A stretch of DNA of 64,000 nucleotides from Phytophthora colocasiae (taxonomy: Eukaryota; Oomycota; Peronosporomycetes; Peronosporales; Peronosporaceae), in NCBI GenBank assembly GCA_018806915.1, contig JAGKQI010000037.1:186001-250000 (forward strand), written 5' to 3'. Below, piece by piece: positions 40,816-51,505 of the stretch (its first letter is position 1; each line of letters opens with the position of its first letter). A model generated the notes under the pieces. It saw only the letters and a list, made by a program, of their open reading frames with translations. It made no database searches and was not told where the DNA came from. A program made the position numbers and the translations under genes.

Positions 40816-41445
40816 CTATCTCCACTCGGTTAATCTCTTCATTGCACCGCATTTATTGCAAGACGGCGCGTGCTTAGAGTTCATGTTGCCACAGCCAGCT
40901 TTACTGCACTCCCACTTGTCGGACGTCGAAATGGCCGTTGCTGACACAGGTGCAGGTAATCCTCGAGCGTGAACTGTGCCCACCGGCTCCTTGGCTGCCT
41001 CTTGCTTCTGGAGCTGTGCGAAGAAGTTCCTAGCGTCAACTGGTGCTGAAGTCTCCGTAGCGTCTGAAGTCTCCGTAGTGTCGTCCGGTACCTGTTCCGA
41101 TTCAGCAATAACAGTCGTAGTAGTCACTACGGGCTCATCTTCTCCCTCGCCCTTGTCCTTCTTGTGTTTGTGTTTCTTGTGTCTTCTTTTCTCCTCTTTC
41201 TTGCTTTTCTTGGAGTGTTTCTTGTGCCTTTTGTACTTTTTCTCCTCGCTGCTAGACCGATATGACGCGATGCTGGGGCTTCGACTTCTTGAGCTCCTAC
41301 GACGGTCCACGGGGCTGTTGCTGCGGCTGCGGCTCCTATTGCGTCTGCCTAGACGATCCTGGCTGCGACTCCTGCTACGACTGCGGGGCAGGCGGCGGCG
41401 GGTTGATCGCTCGCGAGGCAGGCTCCGGCTTCGACTTCGGCCCAT
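40816..41445 (-). CDS. RS-domain protein with RanBP2-type zinc finger
   Basis: 209 residues from the ATG at 41445 (MGRSRSRSLPRERSTRRRLP). The N-terminal 70 residues are an Arg/Ser repeat domain, followed by a Lys/His-rich basic block (KRHKKHSKKSKKEEKRRHKK), a Thr/Glu-rich linker, and a C-terminal zinc finger KWECSKAGCGNMNSKHAPSC plus NKCGAMK. W-x-C-x4-C-x3-N-x6-C-x2-C is the RanBP2 type that binds single-stranded RNA in ZRANB2-like splicing factors. A nuclear splicing role is therefore likely. It ends at the C-terminal EWR. A longer upstream frame to 41583 includes a hydrophobic stretch and is probably not translated. Confidence 0.85.
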   Translation of the reverse strand: MGRSRSRSLPRERSTRRRLPRSRSRSRSQDRLGRRNRSRSRSNSPVDRRRSSRSRSPSIASYRSSSEEKKYKRHKKHSKKSKKEEKRRHKKHKHKKDKGEGEDEPVVTTTTVIAESEQVPDDTTETSDATETSAPVDARNFFAQLQKQEAAKEPVGTVHARGLPAPVSATAISTSDKWECSKAGCGNMNSKHAPSCNKCGAMKRLTEWR

Positions 41446-41700
41446 GGAAACGTTTGTTGAAAATTGCACCATTACTGTCCAATCAAATGCAATAGGACGT
41501 TGTTGCTTGGGTCGATCGAAATCGTTGACAATCGACTTGATGCAGTCGCTCGAAGACCAGATGAACACGAGGAATAGCAACACGATAAAAATCTACACAA
41601 GATAACGCTTGTGCTTAGAAACAATCTCTGTAGTTTGCTCGTTTTTAAGCGTTGGATGTCTATTGATTCAACAGATACAGTAGTAAGTTAGGTTTATCGC

Positions 41701-44700
41701 TTACAGCCACTTCCACTCGGGACTCTCACGCGTGATCCCGTCCACAAAGTCGTCAAACGACACGCCTGCAGCCTTACACAGTTTGCTGAGCTTACGGATC
41801 TGCTGCTTGCTCAGAGGACGCAGCGTCTTGGGGTTCGTCAGCTTGGTGCGCTTCATATTCGAGTTGATGTTGCTTCCGACCTTCTTCTCCTCCTCGGGCT
41901 CCTCCTCGATCACCTTGCGGCCACCACCAGCACGGTACTCCTTCTCCTGGGCTTCACCGATGATGGTCAAGCGGCCAGACTCCACCAGCCACTTCTCCGT
42001 GCACAGCGAGTTGTAGAACTCCTCACTATGGGAGATCATGATCACACCACCAGCGTACTGACGAATACCGTCCGCCAAAGCGCCAAGCGCAGCACGGTCC
42101 AAGTAATTTGTCGGCTCATCCAGCACGAGCAAGTGCGGGCGGTTCCACATAGCAGCAGCGATGACAAGCTTTACCTTTTGACCACCAGACAGTCCACGGG
42201 TTTTGCCGTGGGTGCCGAACTCGGCCGGCAGAGCGAAGTCGTCCAGGTGACGCTGAATCTCCTTCGTAGTAAGCGGACGCAGATCCAGACCACCAGCCAG
42301 CGTAGCCTGACGGATATCCTCAGCCTCTGCAAGAGCGCCAAGACCCATTTCCTGCAGTTGCTCCAGAGTGTAGCGCTTGTTGTGGCGTTCAGTCATGCCA
42401 ACAAGTTTGCACTCGTACTCCAGCGTGCCACGCTTGCCCTTGGTACGCGACACGATTTTCTCCACCTGGCCCTGCTTCTTTCCGACAAGGTTCTTCTCCT
42501 CTTCGGTCTGTTTCAGGTTGACGTGGTCGCCCAGCTCACGATCGATGCCGTTCTCTCCACCGAAACGCCACTGGAAGTACTCAACGGGACTGCTTTCAAG
42601 GTGTTTCTCAACGTGATGGAACGAGTGCTGAGCAACATATGCCACACGCACAGCGTGGTGCTTCCAAAAGGTGCCCGTGTCGGGCGACGTCTCCTGTACA
42701 ATCATCTTGATCAGAGTGGACTTGCCAGCACCGTTAGCACCGATCACAGCAACGCGCGATGCCAGACACAGCTTCACCGACACATCGGACAGCTGAGGCT
42801 TGGCAGCGCCAGGGTAAGTGAACGTGGCGTTGTCGAGCGTCAGGATACGACGAGTCATCGAGTTGATTCCCTCGAGACGGCCAGGTTCTGGCAGGTTGAA
42901 GATCATGTCCGACGACTTGAGCTCATAGTAGTGCTTTGCCTCCGGGTGGATGTCCACGAACTTGGACAGTGTCATCGGGTACAACACCAGCTTCTTCGAT
43001 TCGTAGTGGAAAATGTCCGTGCAAACGTTGTCCAGGAAGCCGGTGTCGTGAGAAACCAGCAGAACCGTCATGGTGTCAAGGGAGTTCAGGTAGTCCACCA
43101 ACCACTGCACAGCGTGCACATCCAGGTGATTCGTGGGCTCATCAAGAAGCAGGACGTCAGCGTTGTACAGCATGGCACGAGCCAGTGCCAACTTCATGCG
43201 CCAACCTCCGGACAGCTCGTCAATGTCGCCATCCAGCATCTTCTGCGTGAAGCCGATGTCGGTCAGGGTTTTCTCCACAACGTCAGGAGTTTGGTGAGAG
43301 AGCTCCGGTGCCTTGCACATGGACTCCAGCAGACTTCCCTGGCTCGCGACGATGTCCTCGTGCTGCACGTACACAGAGCGCAAGGTCTCCGGCAGACCTT
43401 CAATGGCACCCGACGCGAGGTTGCGCATCAGCGTAGTCTTGCCCACGCCGTTCTTACCGATCAGACCATACCGGTGCCCACGAGTGAGACGCAGACGCGC
43501 GTTGCGCAGCAGAATCTTGCCACCGTAAGCGAGCGAGAAGTCCAGGTCACACACGTCATTCGGGTCCGTCGACTTCTCACGCTCCTCACCCAGGCCACCG
43601 CCTGCTGCACGAAGAGCTTCGCAAATGTGCTCAGCGTCCGCGTCGTGCATGTGTGGCTGCAGGTAAGCCATGACAATGGAACGCCACTCCGATCCACGGT
43701 TCTGAGTGGCCAGCTCCGTGCATACATCAGTGACGTACTCCAAAGTGAAGTCGTTCAGACCAGGGTGTGTCGGGCGGTCGAGCGTGTCCGTGAAAGCCGT
43801 CAGAATGTCCGTCTCAAGCTTTTTACGGATCTCGATCGGGTCCTCCTCCATGGCCTCACCGTCACCAGCAGCGTGCACGAGGTGAGCACGCGCTTCCTTA
43901 GCAGCTTCAACAACTTCTTCGTCAATCAGACGGTCGATGGCCGTCTCGAGCTGGGGAAGCAGCAGCGGCACAAATTGCATTACGTCGGAAGGACGCACTA
44001 CAAGGCGGCACATGCTGTCAATAATCTTGGCAGCCTTACGCTTCAGAGAGGAGCTGTGTATGCTCGTGTCGCGCAGAGCCTTGTGCAACAGCGGTGCAAT
44101 CAGAGAAAGCGTAGGAGCGTCCACGTTCGCCACGAAAGTGGTAGCCAGAAGGCTGTCGATGGCCTTCATGGTCTCTTCAGGGCGAGCAATGACGCCCACT
44201 AGAGTAGGCACAAGTGGCACAACGTCGTCGTTGTTAATCTTGGAGCAGACAGCAATGAGAGCATCAATGGACGCGGCCTGCACCTGCTTCTTTGTGTCCC
44301 ACACATACTCAGTGACAATTGGCATGATCTCCGGCAGCCATCCAGAAACCTCCTCGCTAGCAGACTCGCTCAGATCCTTGAGAAAGTTGAGCGCAGCGAC
44401 CTTGCTTTGCCACTGACGCAGCTCCATTGCCTTGTAAAGCTGCTTCAGAACCGTGTGGATGGCAAGAGGATTAACCTTCTGAGTGATAACCTTGGCCAGC
44501 GAGGCCGCGGCGTTCTTGACGACGTGCTCCGAGTCAGCGTGGCGCTGCATGAGTGTCACCAGCTGCTCCACCGCCACAGGCTCCATCACGGACGACAGTT
44601 GCTCGTTCTTGCACAGAGCAATGAAGGCAAGCAGTGATCCCTCACGAGCAGTAGTGGGCTTAGCAACGAGGAACTTCTTAAGCTCCTTGAGCACGTAAAT

Positions 44701-45120
44701 TCCTGCAAGGCTGGCAACACCCACAACTTCCATAGCTGTGACAATGTCAGCAGCAGCAGCACTACGCTCACCCTTGGACGAGAACGCAGCGACGAGACGA
44801 GACAGAATGGTGCTGAGCTGCGCCTTAACAGCCTCAACGTCCTCAAGAGCTCGGAGTGCCTCGCGCTGCTCCTCCGTAGCCAGTTCACGGAACTCATCGT
44901 TGTCGTCCGCCGAAGACGCCGACGTCTCGGAAGGAGGTGGCGACGGCTTCTTGTGCACCGTCGGCATGACTACATTGAGGCCTGAACTCTTGGGGGCCAC
45001 GACCTGCAGCGACGACGGCGCGTTGTACTCCTGTTCCAGCACGGACGGCGTGCTTTGAGCCATGGCAGCCGCCATCATGGCGTCGGCCGCAGCTTTGCGT
45101 GCTCGCTGTCCCTTGCCCAT
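41701..45120 (-). CDS. eEF3-like ABC-F translation elongation factor
   Basis: An uninterrupted frame of 1139 residues. An Ala/Met-rich head (residues 1-90) precedes HEAT-type helical repeats (about 95-460) and a four-helix linker. ABC1 has LIGKNGVGKTTLMRN (Walker A), LSGGWRMKLALARAM (signature) and VLLLDEPTNHLD (Walker B). ABC2 has VIGANGAGKSTLIKM, an inserted chromodomain-like region (KNLVGKKQGQVEKIVSRTKG, TLEYECKLVG), LSGGQKVKLVIAAAMW and LLVLDEPTNYLD. The tail is basic (KKVGSNINSNMKRTKL) and ends SPEWKWL. Order and length match eEF3 (about 1044 in yeast), which clears tRNA from the ribosomal E site and assists eEF1A. The related New1 and eEF3L proteins are the alternative. A 724-codon antisense frame at 42028-44202 is a codon-bias shadow. 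Confidence 0.92.
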   Translation of the reverse strand: MGKGQRARKAAADAMMAAAMAQSTPSVLEQEYNAPSSLQVVAPKSSGLNVVMPTVHKKPSPPPSETSASSADDNDEFRELATEEQREALRALEDVEAVKAQLSTILSRLVAAFSSKGERSAAAADIVTAMEVVGVASLAGIYVLKELKKFLVAKPTTAREGSLLAFIALCKNEQLSSVMEPVAVEQLVTLMQRHADSEHVVKNAAASLAKVITQKVNPLAIHTVLKQLYKAMELRQWQSKVAALNFLKDLSESASEEVSGWLPEIMPIVTEYVWDTKKQVQAASIDALIAVCSKINNDDVVPLVPTLVGVIARPEETMKAIDSLLATTFVANVDAPTLSLIAPLLHKALRDTSIHSSSLKRKAAKIIDSMCRLVVRPSDVMQFVPLLLPQLETAIDRLIDEEVVEAAKEARAHLVHAAGDGEAMEEDPIEIRKKLETDILTAFTDTLDRPTHPGLNDFTLEYVTDVCTELATQNRGSEWRSIVMAYLQPHMHDADAEHICEALRAAGGGLGEEREKSTDPNDVCDLDFSLAYGGKILLRNARLRLTRGHRYGLIGKNGVGKTTLMRNLASGAIEGLPETLRSVYVQHEDIVASQGSLLESMCKAPELSHQTPDVVEKTLTDIGFTQKMLDGDIDELSGGWRMKLALARAMLYNADVLLLDEPTNHLDVHAVQWLVDYLNSLDTMTVLLVSHDTGFLDNVCTDIFHYESKKLVLYPMTLSKFVDIHPEAKHYYELKSSDMIFNLPEPGRLEGINSMTRRILTLDNATFTYPGAAKPQLSDVSVKLCLASRVAVIGANGAGKSTLIKMIVQETSPDTGTFWKHHAVRVAYVAQHSFHHVEKHLESSPVEYFQWRFGGENGIDRELGDHVNLKQTEEEKNLVGKKQGQVEKIVSRTKGKRGTLEYECKLVGMTERHNKRYTLEQLQEMGLGALAEAEDIRQATLAGGLDLRPLTTKEIQRHLDDFALPAEFGTHGKTRGLSGGQKVKLVIAAAMWNRPHLLVLDEPTNYLDRAALGALADGIRQYAGGVIMISHSEEFYNSLCTEKWLVESGRLTIIGEAQEKEYRAGGGRKVIEEEPEEEKKVGSNINSNMKRTKLTNPKTLRPLSKQQIRKLSKLCKAAGVSFDDFVDGITRESPEWKWL

Positions 45121-45709
45121 AGTGATCTGCTGTAAAAAGATGTGGAGTGCGCGGATCCGAGGCGGTTGGTGGCGAGGACTGCCAATGCGAGAATGAGACG
45201 CCCACCCAAGTCACAAGTCACAACAGCCAGCCAAATCTGAAGTTTCGCCCGTTTCGTAACGGCTGTCGACGTCACTGTTAAAGCGGAAAAGAATCCGTTG
45301 GTAGCAAAGATAGCGTATATACTGACGAAAGAGGAGTATTTACAGGTCATTCAAGAAGACTGGACATCATTAATATGTGCACAGTTTGTCAAATGACAGA
45401 GGTTGCAGCTTTAACCCATTTTTTAACAAACCGCCACCAGCCAATTAGACGCAGTCGCGCCATCAAGACGAGCTGACTTGATCGATGGGCAAGGCCACCG
45501 AACATGTCGCTGGCTGGTAGGCCGCTGCAGGCAGCTTGGCAATGGCACCTTGACGCCGGCCCGGAGGGCTGTCCTACATCACTCTTTACGCGAGGTTATT
45601 AATGTCCAGAGATTTGACAGAACAAGGTGCGGCAGATTTACATGTGAGCTGTTGCCGCAATACTGTACATACTAATAGTACTTTACTGTATAATGCTCAT
45701 TAAACTCAC
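45121..45709. promoter_or_regulatory. Upstream region of the eEF3-like gene
   Basis: 589 bp between the eEF3-like start and the first piggyBac element. No gene was recognised, and no exact initiator motif was found. Confidence 0.35.
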
Positions 45710-45780
45710 TTAACCCCCCCGCACTCACGCGTTGTATTTGACTACATGTGAGAAAAAAGTACGCGATGTCTCTTTTTCTC

Positions 45781-48700
45781 ACATGTTGTATATACTACAT
45801 GTTAAAGACACTGAAATGCACAGGGCTAGGTTTTGAAACGAACAAAATTTGTACATGAGGTTGCAAAGAATAAACTGTGGATGTCTCATTTTTTGCGACC
45901 AGACTCTTGGGGATTCATGGCTGTGAGGCCGCCCCCTTTCATTCTCTCTCATTCGAGAAGAAGAACCGGAAGGCGGAGAATGGCTGGACGCCGCGAGACT
46001 CGCAAGGAAAAAGCAAACTTCACCGCGCGGCTGGAAGGCCGCAGCAGGGCGGATCGACAGCGCATGCTTGCAGAACACCGGGCCTTCATCGAAGGCAGGC
46101 GCGACACTGATGCAGACGACGGCGAGGAGACACCCGCGACAGTTGCAGTCACACCGCCCGCAGCGGCGAGCATACCAGCAGCACCTCGTCGACCACCTAT
46201 TGGCAAGGTCGCCTCGTACATTGCACATGAGAAAAGGCAGGCCAAGATCCTTGCGTCCGCACGGAAGAAGGAAGGGGTTGGTGCAGCCGATGGGAACCAC
46301 GGGAGCGGCGGTGCGACAGCGCCGAAGAAGGTCACGAAGAAGCAAGCAGCTGAGAACAAGCGGAAGGCGAAGACGGCGAAGGAGAAAGAGGCCATTGCGT
46401 GTGCTACAGTACTTCTGTGGCAGCTAGCCGATCTGCCAAGAAGGCTGCTGAGCGTCGGCGGGTCGGTGAAGAAGAGGTGCGTGGTGCTGGTGCACGAGCG
46501 CGAGCACTTGAGCAGCTCGCAAAGAAGAAGAAAGACGAAGCGACAGAAGGAGAAGTGATGCGGAAGGCTCCCGGAAAGCGGAAGGCATCTCCGCACCCGT
46601 CGACATCCGCGAAGGCGAAGAGATTGAAGAATACGACCCCACACGACGTGAACACTGATGAAGAAGGTGATGACGACGACGAAAGCGTGTCTTCAGAGAT
46701 CAGGTATGTGGCATGGTGTATATCCGTCATAGAGGCACGAGCTTTATGTTGTATAATCTACATGTGTCGGGTTTGATGAATTTCAGAACGCCTGTTGGGA
46801 CTGATAGCAACCCGAGTCAAGAACAGCGCCCACAAAGAGTTGCAAGGTGGAGTAGCGCAGTTTTATGATGGTGTATATTCAACATGTTCTAACTTTGTTG
46901 ATACTGTATTATACAACATGAATGAACAGAGCGCTTACCGATGACTTGGCGGAAGCTGAACGTCCACCCACTTTGCTCTCCAGAGACACTAACAGCCCCG
47001 ATGTGTCTGACCCTTAAGAGGAGGAATACCAAGCGATGAATTCAGACGAGGAGGGTGACGTTGTCGATTCCGATGACTGGTACATCGACACGGATCTGCA
47101 ACAAGAAGCGAGATTGGCGGTGGAAGACGCGATACTGGCCAACGAGGGAGGTAGATTGTCAGTGGAAGAAGTGGTTGAGCAGAATCTACCTGGCGTAAGT
47201 GAGCAGTCATTGGAGGCAGACGCTATTCTTGCTCGTGAAAGAAACCGAGCGACGCGGAAGTTAGCAAAGGAACGATTGAAGGCGTCCATGGCCAAGCTAA
47301 CCCGGGACTGGAAGACTACGACGGAGAATTGGCTCACTTTGACGAAGGATGAGATGGCAGTGCTTGCTCAAGACGAGGCTGCTTTGGCTAAGATGCGAAA
47401 GGATGGCTGGAACTTTGGTGAGTCTCAATTCTGGGTGATGATGTATATACAACATGTTCTCATTTGTTCATGGTGTATGATTCTTCTAGATACTACATCA
47501 CAGCCAGTTAGACCGGAGCCGTACCCTGGTTTGTATGCGGGGGAGTACGGGCCAACCCAAGCGGCACTGGATCACGCTGACTCACCTCTGGGATTGTTCC
47601 TGTTTTTTATGCCTGCGAGTCTGTGGCGTAGGATCGCGAGAGAGAGCAACCGATACTACAATCAGCACCTGAACGAGCGTGTAGATCGCATGCATGAGAA
47701 GCAGTTAGAGAAAGACGAGAACGTCACGAGAGACGCGGTTTTGCTTGCTGAGACAAAAAGACACAAGAAGATCAAGACCGAAGAAGTATTGCACTGTATT
47801 GGACTACTTGTGGCGCGTATATTGTGCCCTCACGCGCGGCGATTGGTGGATCACTGGGGAACATCTAAAGTCGGAGCCGTACCGAAAGGTACATTCGGGA
47901 GGTTTATGTCCAAGGCACGCTTCAACAGAGTGATGCAGAATCTACATTTTACGGACAACACGGACTCTAGGGCAGAGACTGATCGAGCTTGGAAGGTTCG
48001 CTCAGTGGTGGACACTTTGCAGCGCACGTTTCCAAGGGGCTACATGGTCCCCCCTGTATTGGCATTTGACGAAGCCATGATACCATCCAGGAGCCGATAT
48101 AACGTGACGCGGCAGTTCATGAAGGACAAGCCCCACAAGTGGGGGACCAAGTTGTTTATGACCTGCTGTGCAGACACAGCTTACTGTCTTCGGTACGTTA
48201 TCGTTATGTGGAGTGCATGTTGCATTTTTTTCCGCGCCTCCATCGTGGAGAGCTCGGTTTTTTTTGGCTAAGTATCACATGTTGTATATTGACTCTCAGT
48301 TGTCAATGGTTATGCTGTATATGCATCGTGTTAGAATTGAAGTCTACTGTGGGTCAAACCAGCATTCCGACGAGCTGAATGGCGCGGATCCTACACTGTT
48401 TTCCGCAGACCCCAACTCTGGACCTGCTGCCGTGATCCGCAACCTGCATGAAGTGTTACCAGCGCCAAAAGATGGCGTGTACTACGCTGTTGTTACCGAT
48501 AGGTTCTACACCTCCATTCAGCTGGCTCTACAGCTCTACATGCGGAACGTCTACACAGTGGGGACCATTCAGACGAACAAGAAGGGGTTCCCCCCGTCGA
48601 TAGTTGTTCGAGATGCAACACGCCCGGCAAGAACTCCACGCGGATCTGCCACGATCGCTGTAGCCAAATGCTTGCCGGCCCTCCAAGTCATGCTGTGGTG

Positions 48701-50126
48701 GGATCGCTTGCCGGTGTATCTGCTGTCGACCGGTAGCAGCACTGCAGTTGAAACATGCGGTAAGTGGATTATGAGGTTCTAACGATCAAGATGGCTTCTA
48801 ACTTTTTTATTTTGTACCTTTACAGGAAGACGAACTGCAGGTGGCCAACAGGCGGTGATACCCTGCCCGTCCTCCATGCGAGATTACCATCGGTGGATGG
48901 GTGGGGTAGATATTCACGACCAACTACGCCTGCAACGCTATTCGTTGCAGCTAGCCGTCCGTTTCCGCAAATACTACAAGACGATCTTTCTGGGACTCGT
49001 GGATATGGCATTAGTCAATGCCTTCATTGTGTTCCGGGAGGCCCAGAAACAACGCGGAGTAGAAGTTGCTGACCACGCGCAATTCTTGTCTGAGCTGCAA
49101 GCTCAGCTGCTGCAGGTTACCGCAGACGACTTGATTGATGAGGTATGTACAACATGTTTGGCTGAGGTTTATGTATATTATACAACATGTTGACTCTGCG
49201 ATATTTTGCATGCGCAGATTTCTTCGCCCGGCCCGCCGACGCCTACAAGAGACAACGTTTCTGTTGAGCACAAGCTCACGGAATTCCCGGAGTGGACGCA
49301 GGTGCGTGACGGCATCCGTAAGCGCCCCCAGCATCAGTGCAAAGTTTGCTCCATCCGGAAGAAGAAGGTGGGCGAGCGAAGCGCCACTCGCTTCTACTGT
49401 GAAGCATGCAGCGACGGCAACAAGCGGTGAGCATATTGCATCTGAGTTGAACCTTCTTATATACTAACGTCATGTATGCAGTGTCTACCTGTGTGACCGC
49501 GTTCGACCCGCGCACTATACGGGTAACACCATGACTTGCCACCAGATCTGGCACATCAAGTGGCGGAACGGCGAAGACCGCCCGCGCCCTCGTGTCGGGA
49601 GAGGCATCCAGATGCGGCCTCTCGGTAAGAAGCGTCGTCGCGCAACCGGCAGTGGCGATGAAGAGCAGACGGAGGAGCAAGCCGAGGAACAAGCCGAGGA
49701 ACAAGTCGAGGAGCAGACCACAGAGGAGCAGGAGCACCCCGAGGAGCACCCTGAGGCTGAAAGTGGCGTTTCAAGTGTGTAACGCGCACGCAGTTGATGA
49801 GTGTAGCCTCTTGAGCAAACATGAATACTTTTTTCACAGCAATCAATGTTGACTTGTTGCATAGACTTTGAAATTTGCCCTTGCTTTGGCTGTTCCCGAT
49901 AAAAGGGTCAACTCTAACATGTCGAATATACACCCTGAGCAAATCTAGATGTCCGTAGACGGTAGATCTAACTACATGCGGGGACAGAGTGCGAGCAACG
50001 AAGTTTGCAAGCAAAGTTTGCTCATCAGGTCAACTTTCCGCAGATTCAAAAAAAGGCCTCGTACTTTCTTGTCCAATACAAACGCTAAGTATAGCCTATT
50101 TTTAACATGTAGTATATACAACATGT
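45781..50126. repeat. Recurrent TATACAACATGT motif in ends and introns of piggyBac 1
   Basis: Copies: 45729-45750, 45781-45803, 46746-46765, 46873-46888, 46906-46920, 47441-47458, 48277-48292, 49147-49158, 49173-49191 and 50105-50126, with a variant at 49917-49935. The unit is ACATGTTGTATA or its inverse, often as a near palindrome. All internal copies fall inside predicted introns; none was seen in an exon. Confidence 0.75.
45980..49782 (+). pseudogene. piggyBac transposase 1, multi-intron, with frameshift and stop
   Basis: Exons are approximately 45980-46703, 46787-46853, 46930-47417, 47490-48192, 48335-48759, 48826-49142, 49218-49426 and 49482-49782. A Lys/Ala-rich basic N-terminus changes frame near 46405, and an in-frame TAA lies near 47014, so the gene is probably dead or misread there. 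The catalytic core is otherwise good: VLAFDEAMIPSRSRYN, YYAVVTDRFYTSIQLA (Arg replaces the usual Asn after Asp), RWMGGVDIHDQLRLQRYS. The C-terminal Cys-rich domain is CKVCSIRKKK, FYCEAC, VYLCDR. The Glu/Gln tail (EEQAEEQAEEQVEEQ) is repetitive. Introns follow GT-AG. The late ATG at 47036 gives an open protein without the basic head, which could still be made. Confidence 0.8.
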
Positions 50127-50612
50127 GAAGTCGTGGACAGGGGGCATTTTTGGCCGTGAGTGCGGGGGGGTTAACCCTTTTGTGAACGGTCGGTTTTGAT
50201 TGCATTAAAGTATGGCATACAAGCCAAGATGTTACGAAGTCAATGCGGGCATTCTGACCCCTTTCATAAAGAACGGTATGTCCTTGTAGGAGATTGTGTG
50301 ATAAACAGCTGATACTTAGCTTGGCTATTATTGTCAACTGGCGCATGGTGACCCCTTTCATAAAAGACTGTACTCGTCCTCGCCATATTTTAATTGGTCG
50401 ATAATGAGCGTTTCTCCGCCCAGACAAACGCGCCCTCATGTGATTGAGCAAAACTCAATGACGCCAAGACTCTACTCAACAACCCCCTGGCTCTGAAGGC
50501 GGCGTAGCCGCCGCCGGCGAGGGTAGCCGGGAGCTTCAAGACGCCATAGCGCGTGCCATCTTCTGCCACAGTTGTGGTCGGGAACGGGGAGTACGGCGTA
50601 GCAGTCGCCACG

Positions 50613-51261
50613 AGAAATGAGCCGACGACAAGGTGATCCAGCACAACGGCTATGGCTCCGTCAAGATCGACGGCTTCTACGCCGAGACGTTCGGGAAGTT
50701 GTATCGTTCGTGTGGCCCGTGTGGTGATAGACAGCGTTTCGTTACGGTGTCCAATGTGTACGCTGTGAATCCTAGTAAGAGTATCGTGACGGTGAACAAT
50801 AACTACGGCGATGAGGCCACGCTCAGTACATCTACATCTCTTCTGATGGCGATGGATATGCAGTGTGTGCATGGTATCAAGGCAGTGAAGTCGGCGAGCC
50901 GGATCTGGGTGACGGCATCAAGGATCCACTGTGTCAATACTCGGATAGTGACATTCATGTGAATGGGGATGTGTCGACAACGTTAAGCACTTCGACAGAC
51001 ACTACTACCACAACAGCTTCGTCGACAAAGTCTGCTGTCGCTAGTACCAGCGCGTCTGCTGCAGGGATCTCTGCCACTAGCTACGCTACTTCGACCACGG
51101 GTAGTGCTAGTTCTACTGTTGAGGAATCGCCAGCTCCTGCGTCGGGCTCGGATAGTGAAAGCAGCGTGAGTGAGGAGTCAGCGTACATTTATGGCGGCGA
51201 GGAAGATGGCGTGCGGTGTGTGAGTACGCTGCATGTGACTGTAGTGTGGCCATCTAAGTAA
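50613..51261 (+). pseudogene. Pectate lyase (PL3) C-terminal fragment
   Basis: The reading [38 protein letters not shown], then [12 protein letters not shown] is the second half of a PL3 pectate lyase as found in Phytophthora. A one-base shift near 50829 leads to the frame with [40 protein letters not shown] and then a Ser/Thr-rich tail to the stop at 51259-51261. The N-terminal half with the signal peptide is missing, and a stop lies just upstream. The enzyme family cleaves polygalacturonate in plant cell walls. The fragment lies inside piggyBac 2, 3' of the transposase and on the opposite strand, so it looks captured. It is not expected to make an active enzyme. Confidence 0.75.
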
Positions 51262-51505
51262 TGCACTCAGAGAACTTACCCAGTGAAGCAGACTTTGCAA
51301 ATATTTTCCATAGTTTATTCAAGTAACATGCGCATCTCTTTAGTATAGTTAATTCAAGTAACATGCGCCTCTCTTTAGTATAGTTATTCAAGTATCATGC
51401 GCAGCGCTTTAGAATAGTTTATCCAATACAGTTTCACTCATTTTTAGAATGGTGCTTTCATGAAATCTAACTACTACTAGTACATTGCAAGAGAATGCGC
51501 TGCGT

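Larger units (their letters stand above)
45714..50170 (+). mobile_element. piggyBac element 1
   Basis: A 4457-bp element flanked by TTAA (45710-45713 and 50171-50174). Terminal inverted repeats begin CCCCCCCGCACTCACG, and a second inverted block ACATGTTGTATATACTACAT lies about 70 bp inside each end (45781 and 50105). TTAA duplication and the encoded transposase define piggyBac. Confidence 0.92.

Noticed and set aside
40976..41605. 209-codon Leu/Arg-rich frame antisense to the RS-domain gene
   Set aside because: It is the complement of the RS repeats, which always reads as Leu/Arg-rich sequence.
42028..44202. 724-codon open frame antisense to the eEF3-like gene
   Set aside because: It lies wholly opposite a clearly conserved ABC protein, has no domain, and is explained by strong third-position GC bias.
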